The notes under the pieces are model-generated. The model made no database searches, had not been told where the DNA came from, and saw only the letters and a list, made by a program, of their open reading frames with translations. 64,000 bases of DNA from Frondihabitans sp. PAMC 28766 (GTDB lineage: Bacteria > Actinomycetota > Actinomycetes > Actinomycetales > Microbacteriaceae): NCBI RefSeq assembly GCF_001577365.1, contig NZ_CP014513.1, positions 3,534,001 through 3,598,000 of the forward strand, in the 5' to 3' direction. This document shows, one piece after another, positions 54,106 to 62,244 of the stretch; positions within the stretch are counted from its first letter, which is position 1; each line of letters begins with the position of its first letter. Both the position numbers and the translations under genes were made by a program.

Positions 54106-54591
54106 GTGACCTCACCTCGTGAACCTATTCCTAGCCTCGAGATGGCGGGAGTGGCACCGCAGTGTCACCGCGGCAGCGAGCCCGATGATCACGATCCCCG
54201 CCGTCTTCCCGACCGCAGCCTCGACTGGGAGACACGACTGCACTCGATCGCACGCGCACTCTTGGAAGTCGCGGTCGTACGCCCTGGTGTCTTTCGGCTC
54301 GTTCTCGAACGTTCGTACGTCGCGCCGGAGGCGATCACGGTCATGGACGAGATGTACGGCGTCCTCCGCGATGCCAGTGTGGACGAATTCGCGATCCCGC
54401 GGGTCGAGCGGATGCTCAGCACAGGCCTGCTGGGGTTCGCCGTGACCGTGTCGAACGGCGGATTCTGGGACGGCCAGGGCGTGCAATCGGGTGCCATGAA
54501 CCCGTCCGACCCACGGTGGGCGGGTGAACCCGATCAGAACGTCGACGACCTCATTCAAATGGTCCGCGGTCTCGGCCGAAATCCTCTTTGA
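54106..54591 (+). pseudogene. TetR-family regulator lacking its HTH
   Basis: 161 codons. From RLHSIARALLEVAVVRPGVFRLVLERSYVAPEAITVMDEMYGVLRDA onward it resembles the C-terminal TetR ligand domain. The N-terminal 40 residues are unlike any HTH (Pro/Asp-rich), so the DNA-binding part is lost or replaced. It lies convergent to the MFS gene (54706), which is the likely former target. Confidence 0.55.
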
Positions 54592-54601
54592 CGTCTGACT
54601 C

Positions 54602-54709
54602 TCACGCTGGATGGAGTAATCGGGCGAGGAGGTTGGTGTCGGGTTCATTGTCGTCTGGGTGCAGATCGACCGGGAGCCCCAGCTCGAGCGAATCCAAAGC
54701 AAGCTTCAA
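54602..54709 (-). CDS. Possible 35-residue protein coupled to the MFS gene
   Basis: A TTG at 54709 overlaps the MFS stop as TTGA and opens a 35-codon frame: KLALDSLELGLPVDLHPDD and NEPDTNLLARLLHPA. It is non-repetitive with plausible codon use, but has no ribosome site beyond the coupling. It could instead be the fragment of another gene. Confidence 0.25.
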   Translation of the reverse strand: MKLALDSLELGLPVDLHPDDNEPDTNLLARLLHPA

Positions 54710-55944
54710 TCGGCGGTCGAGTCACTTGCCGACGCGGCTCGGCTGTCACGCCAGGACGAGACGAGCAGGGCAACGCCGGCGGCGGCGGCCAGAACTCCGG
54801 CGCAGATGACGAGCGTCGAAGCGACGCCGGCGTCGTTGGCGGAGAGCCCGATCAGAGGTGCAGCAGGAATGAGGACGACAGCCTGAACGATGCTGAGCAG
54901 CGACTGGACCCGCGAGAGGTGATCGGGTCGTGTGCCCGTCAGGATCAGAGGGAACGCGTGACTGGTGAACAGAGCCACTCCGGCCCCGAGAACGAGGGCG
55001 GCTCCGACACCGGCGGGCGAGGGCGAGACGGCTAGGAGGGCGACTCCGACCGCGGCGACGGCCAGGCCCGCGGCGGCGGCGCCTCCTGGGCGGCTGAACG
55101 TTCCGACCCGAGCGACAGCGAGTGCCACGACGACGCCACCGACGCTTTCCGCGCCGAGTGTCAGCCCGGCAGCGGCAGCGGCCCAGTGCTGCTGGCGGAC
55201 GAGGAGGGGGATCAGGACCGACCCCGTGGGCGTCACGACGATGACGGCTGCGGCCGACAAGAGGAGCCCGACTCGAATGAGGGGTTGAGAGACGGCCAAA
55301 GCCAACCCGCTCGCCACCTCGCGCGGAACGGATCGTCGTGGACCTTCGGCTGCCGGTGCAGCTCGAATCGTGCGGGACTTCACCATGACGACCAGCACCG
55401 GCACGAAGCTGAACGCGTTGATGCCTGCGGCCGCAGCGAAGCCGAGCCCCGCGGCCAGTACCCCGCCGAGAGGACCACCGGACAGCTCGGCCAGCTGTAG
55501 ACCAGACTGTCGCACCGCTACTGCGCGTGGCACGAGCGAATCCGACACCAGTCGCCGGGGCATCGATGACGAAGCGGGCAGATAGAACGCGGTCACCACG
55601 CCAACGGCAAAAGCGCCCGTGAGCAACAGCCACAACGGCGATCCGAGCCTCCAGGATGCAATAGCCAGAGCGGCCGTGGCGGTGAACAAGGCCGCATCGC
55701 AGGCGAGCATGACAGCGCGCGGCCCTGTGCGATCAGCCATCACGCCACCCAGAAGCAGCAGCACCGTTCGGGGAATCGTGATGGCGCTGACGACGAGACC
55801 GGCCGATGCGCCTCCGTGAGCGGTCGCCGCCCAGACAAGCGCGAAGTACATGGCGTTGTCGCCGACGTCCGATAGCGAGGCTGTGATCGCCCAGCTCGTG
55901 AACGAGCGCGGCAGCCGAGTGACTCCAGAGTGCTTCGCAACCAT
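54706..55944 (-). CDS. MFS transporter (efflux, MefA-like)
   Basis: 412 residues, 12 predicted helices. The A-type loop GGVMADRTGPRAVMLACD between helices 2 and 3 is the DRxGRR motif of drug exporters. The second half begins after the cytosolic loop SRTIRAAPAAEGPRRSVPREV. Substrate unknown. ATG at 55944. The upstream TAGTT-AACTC-AACTA repeat (near 55953-55967) could be a TetR-type operator. Confidence 0.88.
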   Translation of the reverse strand: MVAKHSGVTRLPRSFTSWAITASLSDVGDNAMYFALVWAATAHGGASAGLVVSAITIPRTVLLLLGGVMADRTGPRAVMLACDAALFTATAALAIASWRLGSPLWLLLTGAFAVGVVTAFYLPASSSMPRRLVSDSLVPRAVAVRQSGLQLAELSGGPLGGVLAAGLGFAAAAGINAFSFVPVLVVMVKSRTIRAAPAAEGPRRSVPREVASGLALAVSQPLIRVGLLLSAAAVIVVTPTGSVLIPLLVRQQHWAAAAAGLTLGAESVGGVVVALAVARVGTFSRPGGAAAAGLAVAAVGVALLAVSPSPAGVGAALVLGAGVALFTSHAFPLILTGTRPDHLSRVQSLLSIVQAVVLIPAAPLIGLSANDAGVASTLVICAGVLAAAAGVALLVSSWRDSRAASASDSTAD

Positions 55945-56000
55945 GAACTTGAGCGTAGTTAACTCAACTAAGCCATGGCTAGGACCGCGAAGGAGCGATT

Positions 56001-56044
56001 GAGGTTCCCATGTGGGCGCCTGCGGTGCCGCACGCGAGAGGTCC
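56001..56044. repeat. 44-bp dispersed repeat, copy 2
   Basis: Matches 47981-48024 in the same orientation, 42 of 44 bases. It is 57 bp upstream of the MFS start and 59 bp before IS630 copy B. The two differences (AA to GT) fall at the loop of the hairpin. Confidence 0.85.
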
Positions 56045-56103
56045 GGCTTCCGTGAGCGAGTGAGTCCTGATTCGCCAGCATCGCCGTTTGAGACAACGTC
56101 TAG

Positions 56104-57338
56104 TAGCGTGTCGCTTCTAACTGTTTGGGTATTGAAGGGGTTGGCTGTTTCCGATTAATACTTGATCGGGAGGAGTCGTTGCCATGCCGAGACCGAAGGG
56201 TCATGTCGTCGTGTTGATGGCCGCTGATCGTGTGAAGCTGACGAGGGTGGTGTCGCGGGGAACGCATCCGGCACGGATGATCGCCCGGGCACGGATTCTG
56301 CTGGCTTTGGACGAGGCACCCGGCCCGGTGCCGGATCGTCGGGTGGTGGCCGAGCGGGCAGGGGTCAGTGAGGGCACGGTGTATCTGGTCGCGAAGCGGT
56401 TCACGGAGTCCGCCGGCCGTATCGAGGAGGTGATCGGCCGCCGCAAACGCGCAAGCCCGCCGGTGCCCGCGAAGGTGACTGGGGATGTTGAGGCGCGGGT
56501 GATCGCGCTGGCGTGCACGAAGCCCCCGGCAGGTTTCGACCGGTGGTCGCTGCGGCTGCTGGAGAAACACGTGCTGCTCACCGAGGGCCTGCCGCCGCTG
56601 GATCATTCCACGATCGGCCGGACCCTCAAAAAAGGGGGCTTCGTCCTCATCTGAAGAAGTGCTGGACGATCCCCCCGCACGCCAACGGCGAGTTCGTGGC
56701 CCGGATGGAGGACGTGCTAGAGGTCTACCATCGCCCGTTCGATCCGGCGGTACCGGTGGTGTGTATGGATGAGAAGCCCTACCAGCTGCTCGCCCACGCC
56801 CGCGACCCGATCCCCGCCGCGCCGGGCCGCGACCTGCGAGAGGACTCGGAGTATGTCCGTCACGGCACCTGCTCGATCTTCGTCTGGGTTGAACCACTCG
56901 CCGGGCGCCGCCGTGTCGACGCGAGGCCGAGGCGGACCCGAGTGGACTGGGCCGCTGAGATCGACCAGCTCCTGAGCGTCGACTATCCGCACGCCGAACG
57001 GGTCGTACTGGTCATGGACAACCTCAACACCCATACCCTCGGGTCGCTCTACGAGGCATTCGAACCCGGCAAGGCCCGCGCGCTCGCCCGCCGCCTGGAG
57101 ATCCACTACACGCCCAAACACGGCTCCTGGCTCAATATCGCCGAGATCGAGCTCTCCGCGCTGACACGGCAATGCCTCACCCGGCGCATCGACGACCTCG
57201 ACCTGCTCAACACCGAACTCGCCGCCTGGCAAAACGCCACCAACGCCGACCAGCGACAAGTCGACTGGCAATTCACCACAACCGACGCCCGCACCAAACT
57301 TCGACGACTATACCCACAACATTAGACACGACGCTCTA
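56104..57338 (+). mobile_element. IS630-family element, copy B
   Basis: 1235 bp, flanked by CTAG at 56100-56103 and 57339-57342. Terminal repeats and both reading frames are the same as copy A, reversed. The two copies enclose 51253-56103, a 4.85-kb segment. Confidence 0.93.
56184..57325 (+). CDS. IS630 transposase made by -1 frameshifting (copy B)
   Basis: Same protein sequence as copy A. OrfA runs 56184-56654, orfB continues to 57325 after the A6G5 slippery run at about 56627-56637. The catalytic DDE residues are retained. Identity to copy A implies recent duplication or gene conversion. Confidence 0.92.
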
Positions 57339-57351
57339 CTAGTTTGAGTTC

Positions 57352-57594
57352 ATGGCTTACGCAGAAGAGTTCTGGCTTCGGACTACGGGGGCTCCGACTC
57401 GAGATGATCCGCGGGATGGAGCGCTTCACCGAAGCCCTTCCCTGCCGGGCCATCTTGATCTCGAACCGTTGGACGAGAATCCCGACTTCGAAGGTGACGA
57501 GGACGATGCGCACTACGTGAGATCGGATTTGCCGCCCGAGATCGACCACGAGGGCCGAACGATCTGGCTCTATGAATTCAAGCCGACCGCCTGA
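57352..57594 (+). CDS. Hypothetical protein, acidic
   Basis: 80 residues: Asp/Glu-rich middle (LEPLDENPDFEGDEDDAHYVRSDLPPEIDHEG) and a final RTIWLYEFKP. The ATG at 57352 lies 9 bp after the CTAG flank of IS630, so its natural promoter and perhaps 5' part are displaced. No family recognised. Confidence 0.5.
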   Translation: MAYAEEFWLRTTGAPTRDDPRDGALHRSPSLPGHLDLEPLDENPDFEGDEDDAHYVRSDLPPEIDHEGRTIWLYEFKPTA

Positions 57595-57796
57595 CCAATC
57601 GGGACTCCACGAAGCACATTAGATTGTGCACGACCTGGCCCGGCTCGAACGGGCTACCTCCCTCTCCCAAAACAGGCCGGTGCCGGTGGTGCGGATAACC
57701 GACTAGGGCAGGTCCTCAGCCCAATCTACGCGATAAGGACTACTCATCCTTCGGCGGACTCCAGCAAAATGCACGCTGGAGGTTGGTCCCGACTAG

Positions 57797-58120
57797 CTAT
57801 TCTCGCGCCGAAAGCAACGTGTCCAGCTCTGCCGCGTTCTCAACTAATTGTGTTAGCGGCCAAGGCGGAGATTCCGGTGGCGTGCGCGTGTAGGTGAGGT
57901 GGACTATCACAGCAGTCGCCCGATCAAGAGCGAGAACGACGTCGTCTCGGGCGAGAGATAGTGAAATGACGGTGCTAGTCCTATTGACAAGGAGGTGCTC
58001 GTCATGTAGTTCGTGCCGAAGTTCCGACTCTAGCCTGTCAACGACTGCCCGACTTGAGACATGGTGCCTGAGATCCCTCCAAGTATCTGGAAACGTGTAG
58101 CTCGCCAACCAATCGGTCAT
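57797..58120 (-). CDS. Hypothetical protein
   Basis: 107 residues. AGGAGGAATGGC precedes ATG 58120. WRDLRHHVSSRAVVDRLESELRHELHDEHLLVN, VISLSLARDDVVLALD and VIVHLTYTRTPPESPPWPLTQLVE suggest a small alpha/beta protein, perhaps of the immunity/orphan type. Longer frames upstream overlap the MFS gene and are Arg-rich shadow sequence. Confidence 0.65.
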   Translation of the reverse strand: MTDWLASYTFPDTWRDLRHHVSSRAVVDRLESELRHELHDEHLLVNRTSTVISLSLARDDVVLALDRATAVIVHLTYTRTPPESPPWPLTQLVENAAELDTLLSARE

Positions 58121-58212
58121 GCCATTCCTCCTGGGGCTAGAAGACTGTGTCTGAACGATAGAGGTTCCCCTCCGGACGTCGTTGGCGTTCCCGCGAGCCG
58201 TTTCCTTCAGGA

Positions 58213-59430
58213 TCAGGTTCCTCTCGAGGCCGGTGCCGCATTCAAGGCGGCGGCCCCCTCGGCGCGTCTGGTGAAGAGCCAGAGACCGGAGACGCCAGTG
58301 ACGACCACGGTGACCGCGAGCAGTGTCGTGTAAGGAATAACGCTCACGAGTGCGGCACCTAGGGCGATGGAAATGGTCTGCGGCACCGTGGTGGCCGTAT
58401 CGAAGGCGGAGAACACGCGGCCCTGGAGGGCTTCTGGGGTGCGGCGCTGGACGATGGTGGAGGTTCCGACGACGAGCCAAGGCAGAGCGGCCCCGACGAT
58501 GACGCTGCCGGCCAGCACGACGGCGACCTGGGGCACGATCCACAGGCCCACCCCGATGGCGAGGACGAGCATGCTCACGGCCACGACGAAGCGCTCGTTC
58601 CAGCGGTTCATGGCAGATGCGGCCGTCAGCCCGCCGAGAATGGCGCCGGCGCCTTGGATGGTGATGACTACGCCCACGAAGGATGCTGGTTCGTGGAGCC
58701 CTCGACTGACGAGGGCGAACACGACGGTCTCTAAGAGCCCGACGACGAGAAGAACCAGGCCTGTCGACACGGTAATCTGCCGCAGGATCGCGGTGTGCCA
58801 GACGTACCGGAATCCGGCGGAGACCTCGGCTCGCCAGTGTCCTCGTTGCGATGGATCGGGGGTTTTCTCGTGAGTGTTGATGAGAAGTAGAGAGATGAGG
58901 GCGATGGCGAAGGTGCCCATGTCGACCACGGCAACGACGCCCCCGCCGACGAGCGTGAAAAGTCCCACACCCAGGAGAGGCGCGATGAGCCGGAGCCCCT
59001 CCCGGACGGTACGCAGCACACCGTTGGCGTGGGCGAGGAGATCGTCGGGCACGATGACGGTCAAGAGGGCTGACTGCGCCGAGCCAAGCACCGTATTGGA
59101 GCAGCCGTAGAGGGTCATGACGACCCAGATCACCCAGACCTCGCCTGCATCATGAACAAAGACCAGCGGCAGCAGCGCCACCCCAGTGACCGCGTTCGTG
59201 ACGATGAGCAGTGGCCGCCGCCTGACCCTGTCGACAAGCATGCCGGCAAGGGGGGATGCGAGTGAAGGGACCGAGAGGAAGAAGAACGTCAGCCCCGCGG
59301 CCGCGTTGGACCCTGTGAGGACTTTGACCCAGACGCCTGCGGCCAGCCAGAGCGCAGAGTCACCCAGGATAGAAAAGCTTTGACCGATGAGGAAATTTCG
59401 CGCATTCGGCAGACTCCAGAGCGATCTCAC
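58213..59430 (-). CDS. MFS transporter, ArsR-controlled
   Basis: 405 residues, 12 helices, similar to actinobacterial MFS exporters with the half-duplicated motif AGMLVDRVRRRPLLIVTNAVTG and EALQGRVFSAFDTATTVPQT. GTG at 59430 overlaps the ArsR stop (GTGA), so the transporter is translated with its regulator. Probably drug or metabolite efflux. Confidence 0.9.
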   Translation of the reverse strand: MRSLWSLPNARNFLIGQSFSILGDSALWLAAGVWVKVLTGSNAAAGLTFFFLSVPSLASPLAGMLVDRVRRRPLLIVTNAVTGVALLPLVFVHDAGEVWVIWVVMTLYGCSNTVLGSAQSALLTVIVPDDLLAHANGVLRTVREGLRLIAPLLGVGLFTLVGGGVVAVVDMGTFAIALISLLLINTHEKTPDPSQRGHWRAEVSAGFRYVWHTAILRQITVSTGLVLLVVGLLETVVFALVSRGLHEPASFVGVVITIQGAGAILGGLTAASAMNRWNERFVVAVSMLVLAIGVGLWIVPQVAVVLAGSVIVGAALPWLVVGTSTIVQRRTPEALQGRVFSAFDTATTVPQTISIALGAALVSVIPYTTLLAVTVVVTGVSGLWLFTRRAEGAAALNAAPASRGT

Positions 59431-60038
59431 TTATCGTCGCCGCCTTCAAGACCGCGCATCGGATACCCGAGGGTGAGCAGCTCCACGGGAACCGAACCAT
59501 CCGGACGCTTGCTCGGGTCACTGAGTCGTTCCCGGAATCGATCCGTCAAGAGCGTCTCGAGTTCCTGACCGAGTACGTCCAGTTCATCGGCCGTCATCCA
59601 GAACGCGAACTCGTTGTCGATCGCTGCCTTGCGCCACTTGACCGGATAGCTCTCGCGATTCACCTGCCACGCCCGGTATCGCTCGAGCTGCCGATCCCGG
59701 ACAAGACGAGTGACTGTCGCTGTCACGATTTTGGCCTCGTTTCCCGCCGCCTCGGGGTCGAAGGCCAGGCCGATGGACGTCATCTTCCAAGGCCGAGCGC
59801 GCCCCTTCCCTCCGCCCGCTTCCTCGACGAATCCGAACTGTGCCAGCTGGCGCAGGTGGAACGAACATGTGCTCGGGGACTCACCGACCTTGTCGGCCGC
59901 CTCGGTCGCCGTCATCGGCCCGTCAATGGAGAGGATCTCGATGAGCGCCAGTCGAATCGGATGAGCCAAAGCCCGCAAAGCTCGCGCGTCGGTAACTGCA
60001 CGGATGGGCGCGGCGGAATCATTCTTCTCGAAAGACAT
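59427..60038 (-). CDS. ArsR-type winged-helix regulator
   Basis: 203 residues. HTH_20/ArsR: LRALAHPIRLALIEILSIDGPMTATEAADKVGESPSTCSFHLRQLAQFGFVEEAGGGKGRARPWKM. No metal-binding Cys motif, so not a metalloregulator. The longer C terminus (about 110 residues) with QLERYRAWQ and WMTADELDVLGQELETLL is typical of the HTH-ArsR/YdfF-like group that partners MFS genes. ATG at 60038 is within an operator-like repeat. Likely represses the ArsR-MFS operon. Confidence 0.9.
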   Translation of the reverse strand: MSFEKNDSAAPIRAVTDARALRALAHPIRLALIEILSIDGPMTATEAADKVGESPSTCSFHLRQLAQFGFVEEAGGGKGRARPWKMTSIGLAFDPEAAGNEAKIVTATVTRLVRDRQLERYRAWQVNRESYPVKWRKAAIDNEFAFWMTADELDVLGQELETLLTDRFRERLSDPSKRPDGSVPVELLTLGYPMRGLEGGDDK

Positions 60039-60057
60039 GTTTCGAAAGTAGTCTTTC
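60029..60057. promoter_or_regulatory. Overlapping inverted repeats at the arsR start
   Basis: CGAAA-GACATG-TTTCG (60029-60044) covers the arsR ATG and adjoins GAAAG-TAGT-CTTTC (60044-60057). Another CTTTCGATG follows. The CGAAAG half-site occurs four times in this stretch, a plausible ArsR operator array. Confidence 0.5.
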
Positions 60058-60188
60058 ATCACTTTCGATGCAAGGACTGCGGCACGACGAAGGATCTCGT
60101 CACCGGTCTGTCCAGCCCACCCTCGGAAGTTTTCGTAGCGGACGTTCCCTGCCGAACGTCGGTCGAGGCGAACGATGAAGGTTCCTTG

Positions 60189-61401
60189 GGTTCTTGCGGT
60201 GGTTGCAACACCTGATGGATGGTGTGCTGTGGCGACGTATTCACTTCGTGTTCGACCTGATTTGCTCCAGCTGTTCTGGGCGAGGATGCAGGCGGGTGAT
60301 TTCATCACCGACGCGGTCCTGCCGTTGGACGTGAATAGGACGACGGGAACGCGGATCCTCATGGCTGCGGGCGGAGTGCGACCCCGGCGGGGCAGGGATC
60401 TCAAGGGGCGGTGTTTGACGTTTGCTGACCGGGAAGAGATCGCGGTCTTGCGGGCGCAGGGGAAGTCGTTGCGTGAGATCGCGGCCGTGATCGGGAGGTC
60501 GACGTCGACGGTGTCGCGGGAGTTATCTTGGAACACCCCTCAAGGGTCGCCTTATCGTTTAACGACCGCTCACGTGTTGGCGTATCGGAGGGCGTCGAGG
60601 CCGAAGCCGGCGAAGCTTCACGTGAATCTGCGCCTGCGTGCGAAGGTGGAGGAGGACCTTCGGAAGAGGTACTCACCGGAGCAGATCGCGGGACGGTTGA
60701 CACGGGAGTTCCCGGACCAGGAGGAGATGCGGGTGTCACCCGAGACCATCTACCAATCCCTCTACGTCCAGTCCCGGGGCGCGTTGACGCAGGAGCTGAC
60801 CAGGTATTTGCGCACCGGCCGCGGGCTCCGCCACCCCTCGAGGAAGACAGGGCAGCGGAAGAACCGGATCCCGGACATGATCAACATCTCCCAGCGGCCC
60901 GCGGACGCCGACGACCGCGCCATCCCCGGCCACTGGGAAGGGGACCTGATCATCGGCAAGGGAAACCAGACCGCGATCGGCACCCTCGTGGAACGGTCGA
61001 CGAACTACACCATGCTCGTCCATCTGCCCGACGGCTACACGGCTGAGAAGATGCGGGACGCGCTGACGGCGAAGATCAAGACGCTGCCTGCTGCTCTCCG
61101 CGGAACGCTGACCTGGGACCAGGGGGTCGAGATGCGGGAATGGAAACAGACCGCCATCGACGCCGACATCAAGATCTTCTTCTGCGACCCCCACTCGCCC
61201 TGGCAGCGTGGCATCAACGAGAACACCAACGGCCTCCTCCGGCAGTACTTCCCTAAAGGCAGCGACTTCTCGATCCACTCCGAGCAAGACCTCGACCGGG
61301 TCGCCGCCGAACTCAACGACCGACCCCGCAAACGATTAGCCTTCGAGAAACCGATCGAAGCGATCGAGAAGCTCCTGTTGCAATAACCGCCAGAATCCGC
61401 C
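60189..61401 (+). mobile_element. IS30-family insertion sequence, complete
   Basis: Left end GGTTCTTGCGGTGGTTGCAAC (60189-60209) and right end GTTGCAATAACCGCCAGAATCC (61377-61398) form imperfect inverted repeats. It carries one transposase gene. The truncated copy at 46166-46757 corresponds to its 3' half. Confidence 0.88.
60229..61386 (+). CDS. IS30-family transposase
   Basis: About 385 residues. N-terminal HTH: RCLTFADREEIAVLRAQGKSLREIAAVIGRSTSTVSREL, then RYSPEQIAGRLTREFP. Catalytic DDE in HWEGDLIIGKG, LTWDQGVEM and HSPWQRGINENTNGLLRQYFPKG. GTG 60229 inside the element is preferred; an ATG at 60175 would lie outside the terminal repeat. The gene seems intact. Confidence 0.92.
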   Translation: MATYSLRVRPDLLQLFWARMQAGDFITDAVLPLDVNRTTGTRILMAAGGVRPRRGRDLKGRCLTFADREEIAVLRAQGKSLREIAAVIGRSTSTVSRELSWNTPQGSPYRLTTAHVLAYRRASRPKPAKLHVNLRLRAKVEEDLRKRYSPEQIAGRLTREFPDQEEMRVSPETIYQSLYVQSRGALTQELTRYLRTGRGLRHPSRKTGQRKNRIPDMINISQRPADADDRAIPGHWEGDLIIGKGNQTAIGTLVERSTNYTMLVHLPDGYTAEKMRDALTAKIKTLPAALRGTLTWDQGVEMREWKQTAIDADIKIFFCDPHSPWQRGINENTNGLLRQYFPKGSDFSIHSEQDLDRVAAELNDRPRKRLAFEKPIEAIEKLLLQ

Positions 61402-61667
61402 GTTCGGCTTGCGGGCGCCCGGGCGGCGTTGGATCTGGTGATGCGGCCTCATCGTCGACGGTCCGCTATCAAGGCGACCTCGGGACGTTTCTACTCGTGC
61501 TTACAGCGTCAGGCGGCTCCGTGTTTCCGTCTGGGCCGTCGCTCATTTTCCAAATCATATGTCGGGAGCGGCCTCGAACTAAGCCTCGCTTTCAGATTTC
61601 ATTGGCCACGATTGCCGCTGGGTCGCTCTCACGGCGTGCAGTGGTTTGAGAGAAATGGGAGCTGGCA
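61402..61667. other. Non-coding segment after IS30
   Basis: No frame here looks like protein. It is host DNA flanking the right end of IS30. Confidence 0.4.
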
Positions 61668-61898
61668 GTGAACACGAAACAAGTGCTGCGGATCTGGGAG
61701 AAACTAATCTCGCCGGGCATTCCTATCGCTGTCGTCGGTGTTCTTGGGGTTATCTGCTTCATCAATACAGCGGGGCATCCTGGCGTGGTGGTGTGGCCTA
61801 TTGTCGGCGCCATAAGCTGCCTCATTTTCGCGGGAGGCGTCGGCACCATACTGATCCTGCGGCGCCTGGCCATAAAGAAGACAGGGCATTGGATTTGA
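61668..61898 (+). CDS. Small two-span membrane protein
   Basis: 76 residues, GTG at 61668 with GGGAG upstream. Two spans: GIPIAVVGVLGVICFI and GVVVWPIVGAISCLIFAGGVGTILIL, with a basic C-terminal end (RRLAIKKTGHWI). No family recognised. GC content is lower than average. Confidence 0.6.
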   Translation: MNTKQVLRIWEKLISPGIPIAVVGVLGVICFINTAGHPGVVVWPIVGAISCLIFAGGVGTILILRRLAIKKTGHWI

Positions 61899-62244
61899 AA
61901 GCTGCGCCTCGTGCCTTTCGCCTGCGACAGCCGAGGGCCAAAGAATTAAGTCACCCGGTCTTCGTCGTCGGATTCGTGGCGTTCGTCATCGTCAAGCCTC
62001 TCCACTCTGGGGAGGCATTCCTCCGGGGCACTCCCTGATGCCATGGACGAACCGCCCCGTCCCGCAAGCGGTTCCCACTCGGGCGGTTCCCTCGTGCACA
62101 TCTGCCAAGGCGTGCGGCGAACGTCTGCCTTCGCGCTCACTGAGGATGCCAGGGTCGCCACAGGGCGTCGGCCGACGGGTGGCGTCGTGGTCACCGCGGC
62201 GGCGTGGACGCGTGGACGGCTGACATCGACGTTGCTGAAGGGGG
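61899..62244. other. Intergenic region
   Basis: About 345 bp without a convincing gene. Frames on both strands stay open but are Arg/Pro-rich shadow sequence with no ribosome sites. No RNA structure recognised. Confidence 0.4.
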
